A DNA stretch of 64,000 nucleotides, from contig JAHBVF010000008.1 in the NCBI GenBank assembly GCA_019637685.1, positions 62,001 through 126,000 of the forward strand. Reading direction: 5' to 3'. A program made the translations under genes and the position numbers. The stretch comes from Caldilineaceae bacterium (lineage in GTDB: Bacteria; Chloroflexota; Anaerolineae; Caldilineales; Caldilineaceae). Below the pieces are notes generated by a model that saw nothing but the letters and a program-made list of their open reading frames with translations, was not told the DNA's origin and searched no databases. Below, in pieces: positions 42,570 to 51,508 of the stretch. Each line of letters starts with the position of its first letter. The stretch's first letter is position 1.

Positions 42570-43601
42570 ATGAAATATCGCGTTGCCATTGCTGGCTGCC
42601 ATCGAATGTTGCAGCCCCAACTGGCGGGCCACAATTTCGCGTCCGCGTTCGCGGCAGTGCCAGAGACCGAAATTGTCGCTGTGTACGATCGGGGCGCGGA
42701 GACGCGGGCCGATTTTGTCCGCTGTTGGGGGGAAATGCCTGCCTACGACGACTACACGCGGATGTTGCAGGAGGTGCAGCCCGATCTGCTCTGCATTGCA
42801 ACCCGACAGACATTGCACGCCGAACAGATCGAGCAGGCCGCGGCAGCCGGTGTACGGGGTATTCTCTGCGACAAACCCCTGGCCACCAGTTTGCTCGAAA
42901 CGGATCGCATTGTTTCTGCCTGTCGGGAGAGTGGAATGGCCCTGGCCTTTGCCCTGGACCGGCGCTGGCACAGCTCCTATCGCCATCTGCGCCAGTTGAT
43001 TGGCGAAGGGATTGTGGGCCGGGTGACGTCTATTCTGGCCTTCGGCTGTCCGAATCTAATCAATCTGGGCTGTCACTGGTACGATACCGCGCTGATGCTG
43101 CTGGGCGATCCAGAACCCCTGTGGGTGAGCGGCTGGGTGGATGATCTGGCCAATGAACCGGCTGATTCCCGGCGGCGGCTGGACCCGCCAGGCCGGGGTC
43201 AGGTGGGGCTGAGCAACGGGGTTATCCTCTCTGTGGAACCGGATGGGGGACGGCGACCGGCCTTTGAAATCATCGGCGAAGAGGGCCGACTGCTCATTTT
43301 GCAGGATGCCGAGCTTTGTTATCACTGGACTGAGAACGGCCCAGAAGGGAAACCGGAAATGCGCCCGATGATAATACCACTGACCCAAGACGCCTGGCCT
43401 GCTGGCCCGGCAATGGTGCGGGATCTGGTGCAATCCGTGGCCTCCCATTCCCCAACTGCCTGTGGTGTAGAGCAGGCGCGCCGGGCTACAGAGATAGGCT
43501 TCGCCATCCATCTCTCTCACCAGAACGACGGAGTTCGGCTACAATTGCCCGCGGGAGACAGGACGCTCTCCATTCCATCCTTTCTCTGGGGCAACGAATA
43601 A
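42570..43601 (+). CDS. Gfo/Idh/MocA-like protein with degenerate nucleotide loop
   Basis: 343 residues. It starts MKYRVAIAGCHRMLQPQLAG: the GxGxxG loop is G-C-H-R-M-L, so both later glycines are lost. The hallmark reads DKP at 101-103 (ILCDKPLAT). INLGCHWYDTALMLLGD keeps His in the C-terminal domain. The loss of the loop glycines makes normal NAD(P) binding doubtful. ATG 42570 was chosen over GTG 42552 because it matches the family start and AGGGG lies upstream. It is the last of the five tandem genes; a strong promoter for the next unit lies 30 bases after its stop. Confidence 0.83.
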   Translation: MKYRVAIAGCHRMLQPQLAGHNFASAFAAVPETEIVAVYDRGAETRADFVRCWGEMPAYDDYTRMLQEVQPDLLCIATRQTLHAEQIEQAAAAGVRGILCDKPLATSLLETDRIVSACRESGMALAFALDRRWHSSYRHLRQLIGEGIVGRVTSILAFGCPNLINLGCHWYDTALMLLGDPEPLWVSGWVDDLANEPADSRRRLDPPGRGQVGLSNGVILSVEPDGGRRPAFEIIGEEGRLLILQDAELCYHWTENGPEGKPEMRPMIIPLTQDAWPAGPAMVRDLVQSVASHSPTACGVEQARRATEIGFAIHLSHQNDGVRLQLPAGDRTLSIPSFLWGNE

Positions 43602-43630
43602 AAGGGGTGTCTGATTGACGCCAAGGGGAT

Positions 43631-43681
43631 TTGACAAGCATGGATGAATCACCTAAAATTCAATTATAGGATTATCCTATA
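43631..43681 (+). promoter_or_regulatory. Strong sigma70-type promoter with perfect 17-base operator palindrome
   Basis: TTGACA (43631-43636), 17 bases, TAAAAT (43654-43659), then TATAGGATTATCCTATA (43665-43681), an eight-base perfect dyad around one T. The promoter matches that at 30690 at 23 of 29 positions. The palindrome covers the likely start of transcription, so it is a good repressor site; GntR- or LacI-type regulators commonly use such sites. It drives the propeller gene and probably importer 2. Confidence 0.8.
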
Positions 43682-43754
43682 TTTCCTCTGCATATCCAAC
43701 GAAGAATTCACAACGACAGCAACCCTCTGCACAAAGATATGAGAAAATTCGACT

Positions 43755-44735
43755 ATGCCTATCCGCGTTACCTCCATCCGGCAACTGTTCAATGACGGCA
43801 ACCACAACGCATTCACTGATATGTGCCGGTTTCAGGATCGATACTATCTGACCTTCCGCAGTTGTCCCGATGGGCATATGCTCTTCACAACCTCAAAAAT
43901 TCTGGTCATGTCCAGCCCCGACGGTCAGGAGTGGGATCTGGTCCACTCGTTCAGCGTGCCCAAACGGGATGTCCGCGACCCCCATTTTCTTGTCTTCCAG
44001 GGGAAGCTGCTTGTCTACAGCGGCACCTGGTGGGTGGACACGACAGATGCCAAAGAGCGGGACGTGAACGATCACCTGGGCTATTGTGTCTGGAGCGAGG
44101 ACGGCGTCACGTGGGAAGGCCCGCGAATGCTGGACGGAACCCACGGCTATTACATCTGGCGGGCTGCCACCCACAACGGCGTGGCCTATTTGAATGGGCG
44201 GCGCACCCGCAATTTTGAAGTGGTTCGTGGCAGGGCTGAACCCGCCGAGTATATGGAATCCTGGCTGCTCCACAGCCGTGACGGTTTTACCTGGGCACCC
44301 TTGGGTTTGATCAAACCCACGCGCGGGGATGAGACAGCCCTGCTCTTTGAGGACGACGGCAGCCTGTTGGCGCTGGCCCGTGCGGGCGGTCATCCGGCCC
44401 AACTCTGTCGATCGCAGCCGCCGTATACCGAATGGAGCCGGGTTGATCTGGACCGACATGTGGGTGGACCGATGCTGGTCAAGTGGGGCGACACCTATCT
44501 GGTGGGCGGTCGCAAGCAGATCGACGACGCGCCTCCTGTCACGACCCTCTACGAATTGGTCGACGACCGCCTGCAGGAGATTGTGGAACTGCCCAGCGGC
44601 GGCGACAATTCCTATCCCGGCTTTGTGTCCTTGTCGGACAGCGAAGCCCTTCTCTCCTTCTATTCCAGCCACGAGGGCAGTGGCACAGGTCTGGCCCCTG
44701 CGGCCATCTACATGGCCCGCCTCTCTCGAAGCTAA
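43755..44735 (+). CDS. Sialidase/glycosidase-like beta-propeller protein
   Basis: 326 residues. Repeated strands ending in an Asp-box-like or SxDGxxW unit: ILVMSSPDGQEWDLV, GYCVWSEDGVTWEGP, SWLLHSRDGFTWAPLG, plus ETALLFEDDGSLLALAR and NSYPGFVSLSDSEALLSFYS blades. This fits a five- or six-bladed exo-glycosidase-like propeller. No signal peptide, so it is cytoplasmic. I cannot name the linkage; possible acids are D23 and the Glu in DETALLFED. It is the first gene behind the promoter/operator at 43631 and is followed 90 bases later by importer 2. Confidence 0.75.
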   Translation: MPIRVTSIRQLFNDGNHNAFTDMCRFQDRYYLTFRSCPDGHMLFTTSKILVMSSPDGQEWDLVHSFSVPKRDVRDPHFLVFQGKLLVYSGTWWVDTTDAKERDVNDHLGYCVWSEDGVTWEGPRMLDGTHGYYIWRAATHNGVAYLNGRRTRNFEVVRGRAEPAEYMESWLLHSRDGFTWAPLGLIKPTRGDETALLFEDDGSLLALARAGGHPAQLCRSQPPYTEWSRVDLDRHVGGPMLVKWGDTYLVGGRKQIDDAPPVTTLYELVDDRLQEIVELPSGGDNSYPGFVSLSDSEALLSFYSSHEGSGTGLAPAAIYMARLSRS

Positions 44736-44825
44736 TACCTATCGAACCGTTCTGGTGCCCATCAATAGCGTAGCTTTCGCCCTGCCTGGCGCGGCTACCT
44801 TATCCGCAATGCAGGAACCAATCGT

Positions 44826-45812
44826 ATGTTACCGTTTATTCTGCGCCGTATACTGTTTATGATTCCCACGCTGGCGGTGATTAGTGTGATCTCTTTTGCG
44901 ATCATTGAAGCGCCTCCGGGCGACTATCTGGACGCCTATGTGGATCGCCTGACATCGCAGATGCAGTCTGTGGACCCTTCCGAGATTGAGGCGTTGCGTG
45001 CCCGCTATGGGCTGGGGCAGTCCTGGAGTGTGCGCTACTGGCGTTGGTTCAGTGGTGTGCTGCAGGGCGATCTGGGGCGGTCGATGGAGTGGAATCAGCC
45101 TGTGGCAAAGCTCATCGGTGCTCGACTGCCCTGGACACTTGCGATTTCTGTCACATCGCTGGTGCTTGTCTATGTGATCAGCATCCCTATCGGCATCTAT
45201 TCGGCCACCAACCAATATTCGCCGGGCGATTATATGGCGACACTGATTGGCTTTCTGGGATTGGCTACCCCCAATTTTTTGCTTGCGCTCATCTTTCTGT
45301 GGCTCTACTTTTTATGGACGGGCAATGTAGCTGTGGGGCTATTTTCCGACGAATATATTATCGCGCCCTGGAGCTTTGCCAAGTTTCTTGACCTGTTGAG
45401 CCACATCTGGCTGCCCGCGTTGATCGTTGGTACATCGGGCACGGCTGGCCTTATCCGGGTGATGCGGGCCAACCTGCTGGACGAACTGCAAAAGCCCTAT
45501 GTGATGGTGGCCCGGGCCAAGGGTCTTGAAGAAAAACGGGTACTGGTCAAGTATCCTTTGCGCATTGCCATGAACCCCGTGGCCAGCACAATCGGCTGGA
45601 CCTTGCCTGCGCTTGTCAACGGTGAACTGCTGACATCTATGGTGCTGGGTCTGCCAACCCTGGCGCCGCTCTTCGTCGGCGCGCTGCTCAGCCAGGATAT
45701 GTTTTTGGCCGGCAGCGTCGTGTTCATTCTGAGCGCACTGACTTTGATCGGAACGCTCATTTCAGACATTATTCTGGCTTGGCTGGACCCCCGCATTCGG
45801 GAGGCAATATGA
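44826..45812 (+). CDS. ABC importer 2 permease, DppB-like
   Basis: 328 residues. Membrane helix 1 is at about 8-28 (LFMIPTLAVISVISFAIIEA); the external loop has RYGLGQSWSVRYWRWFSGVL and GDLGRS. The EAA loop is QKPYVMVARAKGLEEKRVLV, followed by KYPLRIAMNPV, which contacts an ATPase. The stop overlaps the ATG of the DppC-like gene by four bases. AGGAACC precedes the ATG. With the next four genes it forms a complete family-5 importer. Confidence 0.91.
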   Translation: MLPFILRRILFMIPTLAVISVISFAIIEAPPGDYLDAYVDRLTSQMQSVDPSEIEALRARYGLGQSWSVRYWRWFSGVLQGDLGRSMEWNQPVAKLIGARLPWTLAISVTSLVLVYVISIPIGIYSATNQYSPGDYMATLIGFLGLATPNFLLALIFLWLYFLWTGNVAVGLFSDEYIIAPWSFAKFLDLLSHIWLPALIVGTSGTAGLIRVMRANLLDELQKPYVMVARAKGLEEKRVLVKYPLRIAMNPVASTIGWTLPALVNGELLTSMVLGLPTLAPLFVGALLSQDMFLAGSVVFILSALTLIGTLISDIILAWLDPRIREAI

Positions 45813-46951
45813 CTATGTTGGATGCAAGCCCAGAGAATACCCATCTGGAAACTGTGCCCGTCAAAGAAGAAAAGCTGCTGGTCGCGTCCCAATGGCAGCT
45901 TATCCGCTGGAAGTTTGTGCGACACCGGGTGGCTGTTTTCTCGCTCGTCGTGCTGATACTCTTCTACCTGGCGGCTATATTTGCAGAATTTGTCGCGCCC
46001 TATGCGCCGGGCCACTACGACGCGGACCTGACCCTGGCCCCGCCCCAAGCGCCACATTTCTTCGACAACGGGCAGTTTCAACTGCGGCCCTTTGTCTATG
46101 GCGTGTCCTCCGAGTATGACATCAATACCTTCAAAACGACCTATACGATCGACAAGAGCCTGAAGTACCCCATCCGGTTCTTTGTCCACGGGGATCCCTA
46201 CAAGCTCTGGGGCATCTTCGAGAGCGATCGCCACCTCTATGGGGTGGAGGAGGGCACAGTCTTCCTCTTCGGAGCCGACAACCAGGGCCGGGATGTGCTT
46301 TCACGGGTGATCCACGGGGGGCGTATCTCCCTTTCTATCGGGCTGGTCGGGATCGCGATCAGTTCGCTGATCGGTATTCTCATCGGTGGCTTGTCGGGCT
46401 ACTATGGCGGGGTGACCGATGTGATCATCCAGCGTATCATCGAATTCCTGCGCTCCATCCCCACGCTTCCTCTGTGGATGGCTTTGAGCGTGGCCCTTCC
46501 TCCCACCTGGTCTGTGGTGCAGGTCTACTTTGGAATTGTCGTGATTCTTTCCCTGGTGGGCTGGACTGGATTGGCCCGGGTTGTGCGCGGGAAGTTTATG
46601 TCCCTGCGCGAGGAAGATTTTGTGATGGCTGCCCAACTCAACGGCTCTACAGAAATACGCACGATCTTCAAGCACATGCTGCCCTCTTTCTATAGCCACG
46701 TCATCGCTTCCCTCACCCTGAGCGTGCCGGGGATGATTCTGGGGGAAACCGCGCTGAGCTTCCTGGGGCTGGGCCTGCAAGAACCGGCTGTGAGCTGGGG
46801 CGTTCTTCTGCGCGACGCCCAATTCATCCGAGTACTGGCCTCATCGCCCTGGCTGCTGCTGCCGGGGGCACTGGTGGTGGTAGCGATTCTGTGCTTCAAC
46901 TTCGTGGGCGACGGTCTGCGCGACGCAGCCGACCCATACGCGTCGATTTAG
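45809..46951 (+). CDS. ABC importer 2 permease, DppC-like with extended external segment
   Basis: 380 residues, longer than the 300 or so usual for DppC. The first helix (about 40-62, VFSLVVLILFYLAAIFAEFV) is followed by about 90 extra residues (HYDADLTLAPPQAPHFFDNG to ESDRHLYGVEEG) before the conserved LFGADNQGRDVLSRVIHGG. Similar inserts occur in permeases for oligosaccharides. The EAA loop is EEDFVMAAQLNGSTEIRTIF, and the end is SFLGLGLQEPAVSWG. The ATG overlaps the previous stop, with GGGAGG just upstream; a second Met lies two codons in. Confidence 0.9.
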   Translation: MTMLDASPENTHLETVPVKEEKLLVASQWQLIRWKFVRHRVAVFSLVVLILFYLAAIFAEFVAPYAPGHYDADLTLAPPQAPHFFDNGQFQLRPFVYGVSSEYDINTFKTTYTIDKSLKYPIRFFVHGDPYKLWGIFESDRHLYGVEEGTVFLFGADNQGRDVLSRVIHGGRISLSIGLVGIAISSLIGILIGGLSGYYGGVTDVIIQRIIEFLRSIPTLPLWMALSVALPPTWSVVQVYFGIVVILSLVGWTGLARVVRGKFMSLREEDFVMAAQLNGSTEIRTIFKHMLPSFYSHVIASLTLSVPGMILGETALSFLGLGLQEPAVSWGVLLRDAQFIRVLASSPWLLLPGALVVVAILCFNFVGDGLRDAADPYASI

Positions 46952-46959
46952 GGACCAAT

Positions 46960-48030
46960 ATGGCTACCCAACTACCAAAAAGCAAAAACATCTCCGACAC
47001 ACAGGCCGCCGTCAGGCAGGGCCGAGATCAGGGCATGCTGGACGACGACGTTCTGCTCAGCATACGCAACCTGTACACCCAGTTCTTCTCGCGGGAAGGT
47101 ATCCTGCGCGCGGTGGACGGCGTCAGTTTTGACATCAAACGGGGAGAAATCCTGGGTATTGCCGGCGAAAGCGGCTGTGGCAAAAGCGTGATGGCGCAAT
47201 CAATTTTGCGCATTGTGCCATCACACGGCCGCATTGTAGAGGGTGAGATTCTGCTCCAGCACGACAATGAAATCGTGGACTTGGCCCAGTTGGATTGGCG
47301 GGGCGACAAAATTCGCGAGATCCGCGGGGCCACAGTGTCTATGGTTTTTCAGGAGCCGATGACCTCATTCAGTATGGCCTACACCATCGGCAACCAGATT
47401 ATCGAAGTCATCCGCCTGCATCAGCGGGTGGGCGAGGCCGAAGCGCGCACCCGGGCCATCGACATCCTGCGGCGGGTGGGCATGCCACAGCCGGAGCAGA
47501 ATATCGATGCCTATCCTTTTGCCCTGAGCGGCGGTATGCGCCAGCGGGCAATGATCGCGATGGCCCTCTCGTGTCACCCGCTCCTGCTCATTGCCGATGA
47601 GCCGACCACCGCGGTCGATGTGACTATCCAGGCCCAGATTCTGGAACTGATGAAGGACCTGCAGCAAGAGATGAATATGGCGATGGCCGTGATTACCCAT
47701 GACATGGCTGTCATCTCCGAACTTTGCGACAGGGTGATGATTATGTACTTGGGCAAAGATGTGGAGAACGCGCCGGCTGGCGAACTTTTCCGCAACCCCA
47801 AGCACCCCTATACACAGGGTCTTCTCAATTCAGTCCCCCAATTGGGCGGCGGAAAATCCCAGGAGATTGTGGCCATCACCGGCACAGTGCCCAGCCCGTA
47901 TGACCGGCCTACTGGCTGCTCCTTTCATCCCCGATGCCCCGATTTTATGCCCGGTGTCTGCGATGTGAGCGAACCGCCACTAATTACAGTTGGACCCAAT
48001 CATTCGGTCCGCTGCCACCTTTACGTTTGA
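46960..48030 (+). CDS. ABC importer 2 ATPase, OppD/DppD-like
   Basis: 356 residues. Walker A GESGCGKS 69-76, signature LSGGMRQR, Walker B LLLIADEP, and the C-terminal Cys motif GCSFHPRCPDFMPGVC typical of oligopeptide/dipeptide ATPases, which in DppD holds an iron-sulfur cluster. I chose ATG 46960, eight bases after the permease stop; an extended frame overlaps that permease and has no support. It pairs with the OppF-like protein that follows. It might also serve importer 1, which has no ATPase genes. Confidence 0.91.
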   Translation: MATQLPKSKNISDTQAAVRQGRDQGMLDDDVLLSIRNLYTQFFSREGILRAVDGVSFDIKRGEILGIAGESGCGKSVMAQSILRIVPSHGRIVEGEILLQHDNEIVDLAQLDWRGDKIREIRGATVSMVFQEPMTSFSMAYTIGNQIIEVIRLHQRVGEAEARTRAIDILRRVGMPQPEQNIDAYPFALSGGMRQRAMIAMALSCHPLLLIADEPTTAVDVTIQAQILELMKDLQQEMNMAMAVITHDMAVISELCDRVMIMYLGKDVENAPAGELFRNPKHPYTQGLLNSVPQLGGGKSQEIVAITGTVPSPYDRPTGCSFHPRCPDFMPGVCDVSEPPLITVGPNHSVRCHLYV

Positions 48031-48039
48031 GAAATAAAT

Positions 48040-49122
48040 ATGGCTGAGAGACAAAGTACATCTGAGACGGATTTCGTAGTGGAAGTGGACAATCTCAAAA
48101 AATACTTCCCTATCACCCGCGGTTTTATGCGCACTGTTGTGGGGCAGGTCAAAGCTGTGGACGGCGTGAGTTTTTCTGTGCGCCGGGGCGAGACCCTGGC
48201 GCTGGTGGGCGAGAGCGGCTGTGGCAAGACGACCACCGGGCGTTGTGTCATGCGGGCCATCGAGCCGACCAGCGGCCATACAATCTATCGGGTAAGCCCG
48301 GACGCGGCCCCTGTGGACATCAACGCGCTGGGCAAAAAGGAACTGCGCGATTTTCAACGCCACGCGGGGATGATCTTCCAGGACCCCTATTCGTCCCTCA
48401 ACCCGCGCCTCTCGATTCTGGAAATCGTCGGCGAGCCTTTTATCACCCGCAAAATTGTGCGCAACCAGCGGGACCTGGAAGAGCGGGTGGCAGAGCTGCT
48501 GCGCAGTGTACGACTGGACCCGACGTATATGCGCCGCTATCCCCACGCGTTCAGCGGCGGCCAGCGTCAGCGCATCGCCATTGCCCGTGCTTTGGCACTG
48601 CGCCCCGCCTTTATTGTGGCCGATGAACCCGTCTCCGCGTTGGATGTGTCGGTTCAGGCTCAGGTTTTGCATCTGCTCAAAGAATTACAGACCGAGCTTA
48701 ATCTCACCTATCTGTTCGTGGCCCACAACCTGGCAGTGGTGGAGTATATCAGTGACCGGGTGGCTGTGATGTATGTGGGCAAGATTGTGGAAGTGGGCCA
48801 AACCGAAGAGATATTTGCCAACCCCAAGCATCCCTATACCGAAGCACTTCTGTCGGCAGTACCCACGATTTCGGAAGACACAACAAAAAAGCAGCGTATC
48901 GTCCTGGAAGGAGATGTGGCCGATTCTATGAATGTGCCCACCGGCTGCTATTTCCATCCCCGCTGCAAATATGCCGAGGATATCTGCCGAACAGAAACAC
49001 CCCCCTTCGTCAATGTGGCCGCACAGGGCGCACCGCCCCACTACTCGTTATGTCACTTTGCCGAATCGCTCTCTCTCGAAGGGGTTACAATGTCGCCTGT
49101 GACAACTGTCAATGTCACATAG
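48040..49122 (+). CDS. ABC importer 2 ATPase, OppF/DppF-like
   Basis: 360 residues. Walker A GESGCGKT 57-64, [20 protein letters not shown] (OppF-specific after the Q-loop), signature FSGGQRQR, Walker [15 protein letters not shown], and the C-terminal [15 protein letters not shown]. It pairs with the OppD-like protein nine bases upstream. Cytoplasmic. The ribosome site is weak, so coupling to the upstream gene is likely. Its stop is 138 bases before the binding-protein gene. Confidence 0.91.
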   Translation: MAERQSTSETDFVVEVDNLKKYFPITRGFMRTVVGQVKAVDGVSFSVRRGETLALVGESGCGKTTTGRCVMRAIEPTSGHTIYRVSPDAAPVDINALGKKELRDFQRHAGMIFQDPYSSLNPRLSILEIVGEPFITRKIVRNQRDLEERVAELLRSVRLDPTYMRRYPHAFSGGQRQRIAIARALALRPAFIVADEPVSALDVSVQAQVLHLLKELQTELNLTYLFVAHNLAVVEYISDRVAVMYVGKIVEVGQTEEIFANPKHPYTEALLSAVPTISEDTTKKQRIVLEGDVADSMNVPTGCYFHPRCKYAEDICRTETPPFVNVAAQGAPPHYSLCHFAESLSLEGVTMSPVTTVNVT

Positions 49123-49259
49123 CCTGTGTATGGAAAGGAGAAGCCAGCGCCAGCACCTGTAATTTTCCCCGCAGAGACCGTACCGTCCGCTTTGTATGAG
49201 TGTATATGCAACCGTCGCGGTTGTGTAGCTCCGTTCAGAAAGGCCAAAGGAGAAACAGA

Positions 49260-51371
49260 ATGTTATTTAGATCGAAGAAACTGATGTTGCTCACCCTGTT
49301 GATTGTGCTCACTATGCTGGTGAGCGCTTGTGGTGCAGCCGCAACACCCGAAGCACCGGCTGCCGCGGAGCAGCCCGCAGGAACCACAGAGCAGGCCGCG
49401 CCCGAGCAGCCTGCCGCAACCGAGGCCCCGTCCACCGCGGAAACGATGGCTGGGCCTGTATTGATGGATAAACCCGCGGACGCGGGTGAGCGCCCTGTGA
49501 CCATGCACGTCTATAACAGCCCGGCAGACGCGGGCGGCATTGCCGAATATCACGAGGCCCCCGAACTGGCCGCGCTGGTCGCCAGCGGTGATCTGCCTGC
49601 CGTGGAGGAGCGCCTGCCCGTCGAACCCATCGTGGTGGAGCCGGATGAAGCTATCGGCAAATATGGCGGCACGCTCGTAGCCAGCATTGATGGGCAGCGC
49701 CCTGTGGCTGCCGATGTCAACTACTTTCTCATCGAACCCCTGACCGTACATAACCCACAGGAAGAGATCGTTCCGAATGTGGCCAGCGGTTGGGAATGGA
49801 ATGACGACTACACTCAGTTGACGCTCACCCTGCGCAAGGGCATCAAATGGAGCGACGGCGTTCCCTTTACCTCCGAAGACATTATGTTCTGGTGGAATGA
49901 TCTTGTGCTCAACACAGAACTCACCCCCACGCCCCACGCGCTGCTGTCGCGCGATGGCGTACTGGCTGAACTGGTCGCATTGGATGATTTCACCGTACAG
50001 TTCACCTTCTCCAAAGCCTATGCGTTGTTTACTACGTACCTGGGGAGTTGGGGTTTTCCGCGCACAGACCTCACGACGATGCCCAAGCACTACCTGATGC
50101 AATTCCACCCGGCCTACGCGGACATGGCCGACATCGAAGCCAAAATGAAGGAAGAGGGCTTTGACACGTGGGTGGACCTCTTCAACTACATGCGCTCCGC
50201 AGAGAACCCCAACAATCCCAGCCTGGCAGCCTGGATTCTCAACGAGCGACCTCCCCAGCAGGTCCAGACCTATCGACGCAATCCCTATTACTGGAAAGTC
50301 GACACCGCCGGCAATCAGTTGCCCTATATGGACGGCATGCGCACCATCCGCATTGCGGACACCGAAGCGGCCCTGCTCAAAACCATTGCCGGCGAGTTGG
50401 ACTATATCGGCATCGGTTGGGTGGGTGGCCCTGCCAACCTGGCCATTCTCTCGGAGAACAAAGAGAAGGCTGACTATCGCTTTGCCTATGCCAACTGGAT
50501 GCCCAACGCCTATGGCAATATTATGTTCAACTACACCAGCGGCGACGAGACCAAACGGGAACTGTACAACCAGAAGGAATTCCGCCAGGCTTTGTCCGTG
50601 GCAATCAATCGCGAGGAAATCGTCAAGCTTCAGTATAAGGGCGGCGTTTTCCCGTCCCAGATTGCACCGGCCCGTGGCGCTCCCTATCACGGCGAATCAG
50701 AACTCTTCCAGTCCTGGGCACAGTATGACCCAGAACTGGCCAATCAGATGCTGGACGATCTGGGCCTGACGGAGCGGGATAGCGATGGCTTCCGCATGGC
50801 TCCCAACGGCGACAAGCTGCTGCTGATTATCTCGGCCACCACTTCTTGGCCGGCAGAAACGCCTGTGCTGATGGAACTGGTGCGGGGCTACTGGGCGGCA
50901 GTGGGCATCAATGCATCCGTGGCCCCCGAAGCCGGCGCGCTGTGGGGCACTCGCCACAACAATGGCGAGCACGATGTCTCGGCTCGTGGCGGTCACTTTG
51001 GCGGTGGCCCAGTGCATCCGACACTGAACAGCAACACCTTTGCGCTGACCGGCTGGCAATGGGCGCCGGATTGGGCCTTGTGGCTGGACACAGAAGGCGC
51101 GCAGGGTGTAGAGCCGCCGGAAGATGTCAAGAAACTGCGTGTGCTGCGCGATCAGATTCTGGGCGAAGCAGACGAAGATACCCGCAATGCGCTCATGCAG
51201 CAGGTCTTCGAAATCCACATGGACAACCTGTGGTCCATCGGCCTGGTGGTGGACGATCCCCGCTTTGGTCAGCTCAAGATTGTAAAGAACCGGGTGCGCA
51301 ATGTGCCTACTTCGTCCATTTCGGGCGAATGGTACCCGATGGTTCCCGCCTCCTGGTTCATCAACGAATAA
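49260..51371 (+). CDS. ABC importer 2 substrate-binding lipoprotein (family 5, large)
   Basis: 703 residues, larger than typical DppA (about 530). The lipobox is VSAC with C24, followed by a long Ala/Pro/Glu/Thr tether to about residue 65. SBP_bac_5 features: LTLTLRKGIKWSDGVPFTSE, RNPYYWKVDTAGNQLPYMDG and REEIVKLQYKGG. Large members of this type are known for oligosaccharide uptake in thermophiles and Chloroflexota. AAAGGAGAAAC precedes the ATG, and the upstream 137 bases contain a small hairpin (CAACCG-TCG-CGGTTG, 49209-49223). A terminator-like hairpin follows. The substrate is not known. Confidence 0.92.
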   Translation: MLFRSKKLMLLTLLIVLTMLVSACGAAATPEAPAAAEQPAGTTEQAAPEQPAATEAPSTAETMAGPVLMDKPADAGERPVTMHVYNSPADAGGIAEYHEAPELAALVASGDLPAVEERLPVEPIVVEPDEAIGKYGGTLVASIDGQRPVAADVNYFLIEPLTVHNPQEEIVPNVASGWEWNDDYTQLTLTLRKGIKWSDGVPFTSEDIMFWWNDLVLNTELTPTPHALLSRDGVLAELVALDDFTVQFTFSKAYALFTTYLGSWGFPRTDLTTMPKHYLMQFHPAYADMADIEAKMKEEGFDTWVDLFNYMRSAENPNNPSLAAWILNERPPQQVQTYRRNPYYWKVDTAGNQLPYMDGMRTIRIADTEAALLKTIAGELDYIGIGWVGGPANLAILSENKEKADYRFAYANWMPNAYGNIMFNYTSGDETKRELYNQKEFRQALSVAINREEIVKLQYKGGVFPSQIAPARGAPYHGESELFQSWAQYDPELANQMLDDLGLTERDSDGFRMAPNGDKLLLIISATTSWPAETPVLMELVRGYWAAVGINASVAPEAGALWGTRHNNGEHDVSARGGHFGGGPVHPTLNSNTFALTGWQWAPDWALWLDTEGAQGVEPPEDVKKLRVLRDQILGEADEDTRNALMQQVFEIHMDNLWSIGLVVDDPRFGQLKIVKNRVRNVPTSSISGEWYPMVPASWFINE

Positions 51372-51428
51372 GTGCCGCGTGATTGATGGGTGGGCAGGCC
51401 GCACACCTCTCAATCCTGGATAGAAGCA

Positions 51429-51463
51429 GAGGCAGCGGGGTCAGATTCTGGCCCCGCTGCCTC
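51429..51463 (+). terminator. Terminator hairpin after importer 2
   Basis: GAGGCAGCGGGG (51429-51440) pairs with CCCCGCTGCCTC (51452-51463), 12 bp with an eleven-base loop. The tail GTTCCTCATACTTTGG is T-rich but broken. Position after the last importer gene supports a terminator. Confidence 0.7.
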
Positions 51464-51508
51464 GTTCCTCATACTTTGGCTTTGTACCTGAGAAAAGGCA
51501 GCCAACTC

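Noticed and set aside
49263..50690. 475-residue minus-strand frame opposite the importer 2 binding protein
   Set aside because: The plus strand encodes a clear lipoprotein with SBP_bac_5 features; the antisense frame has shadow composition.
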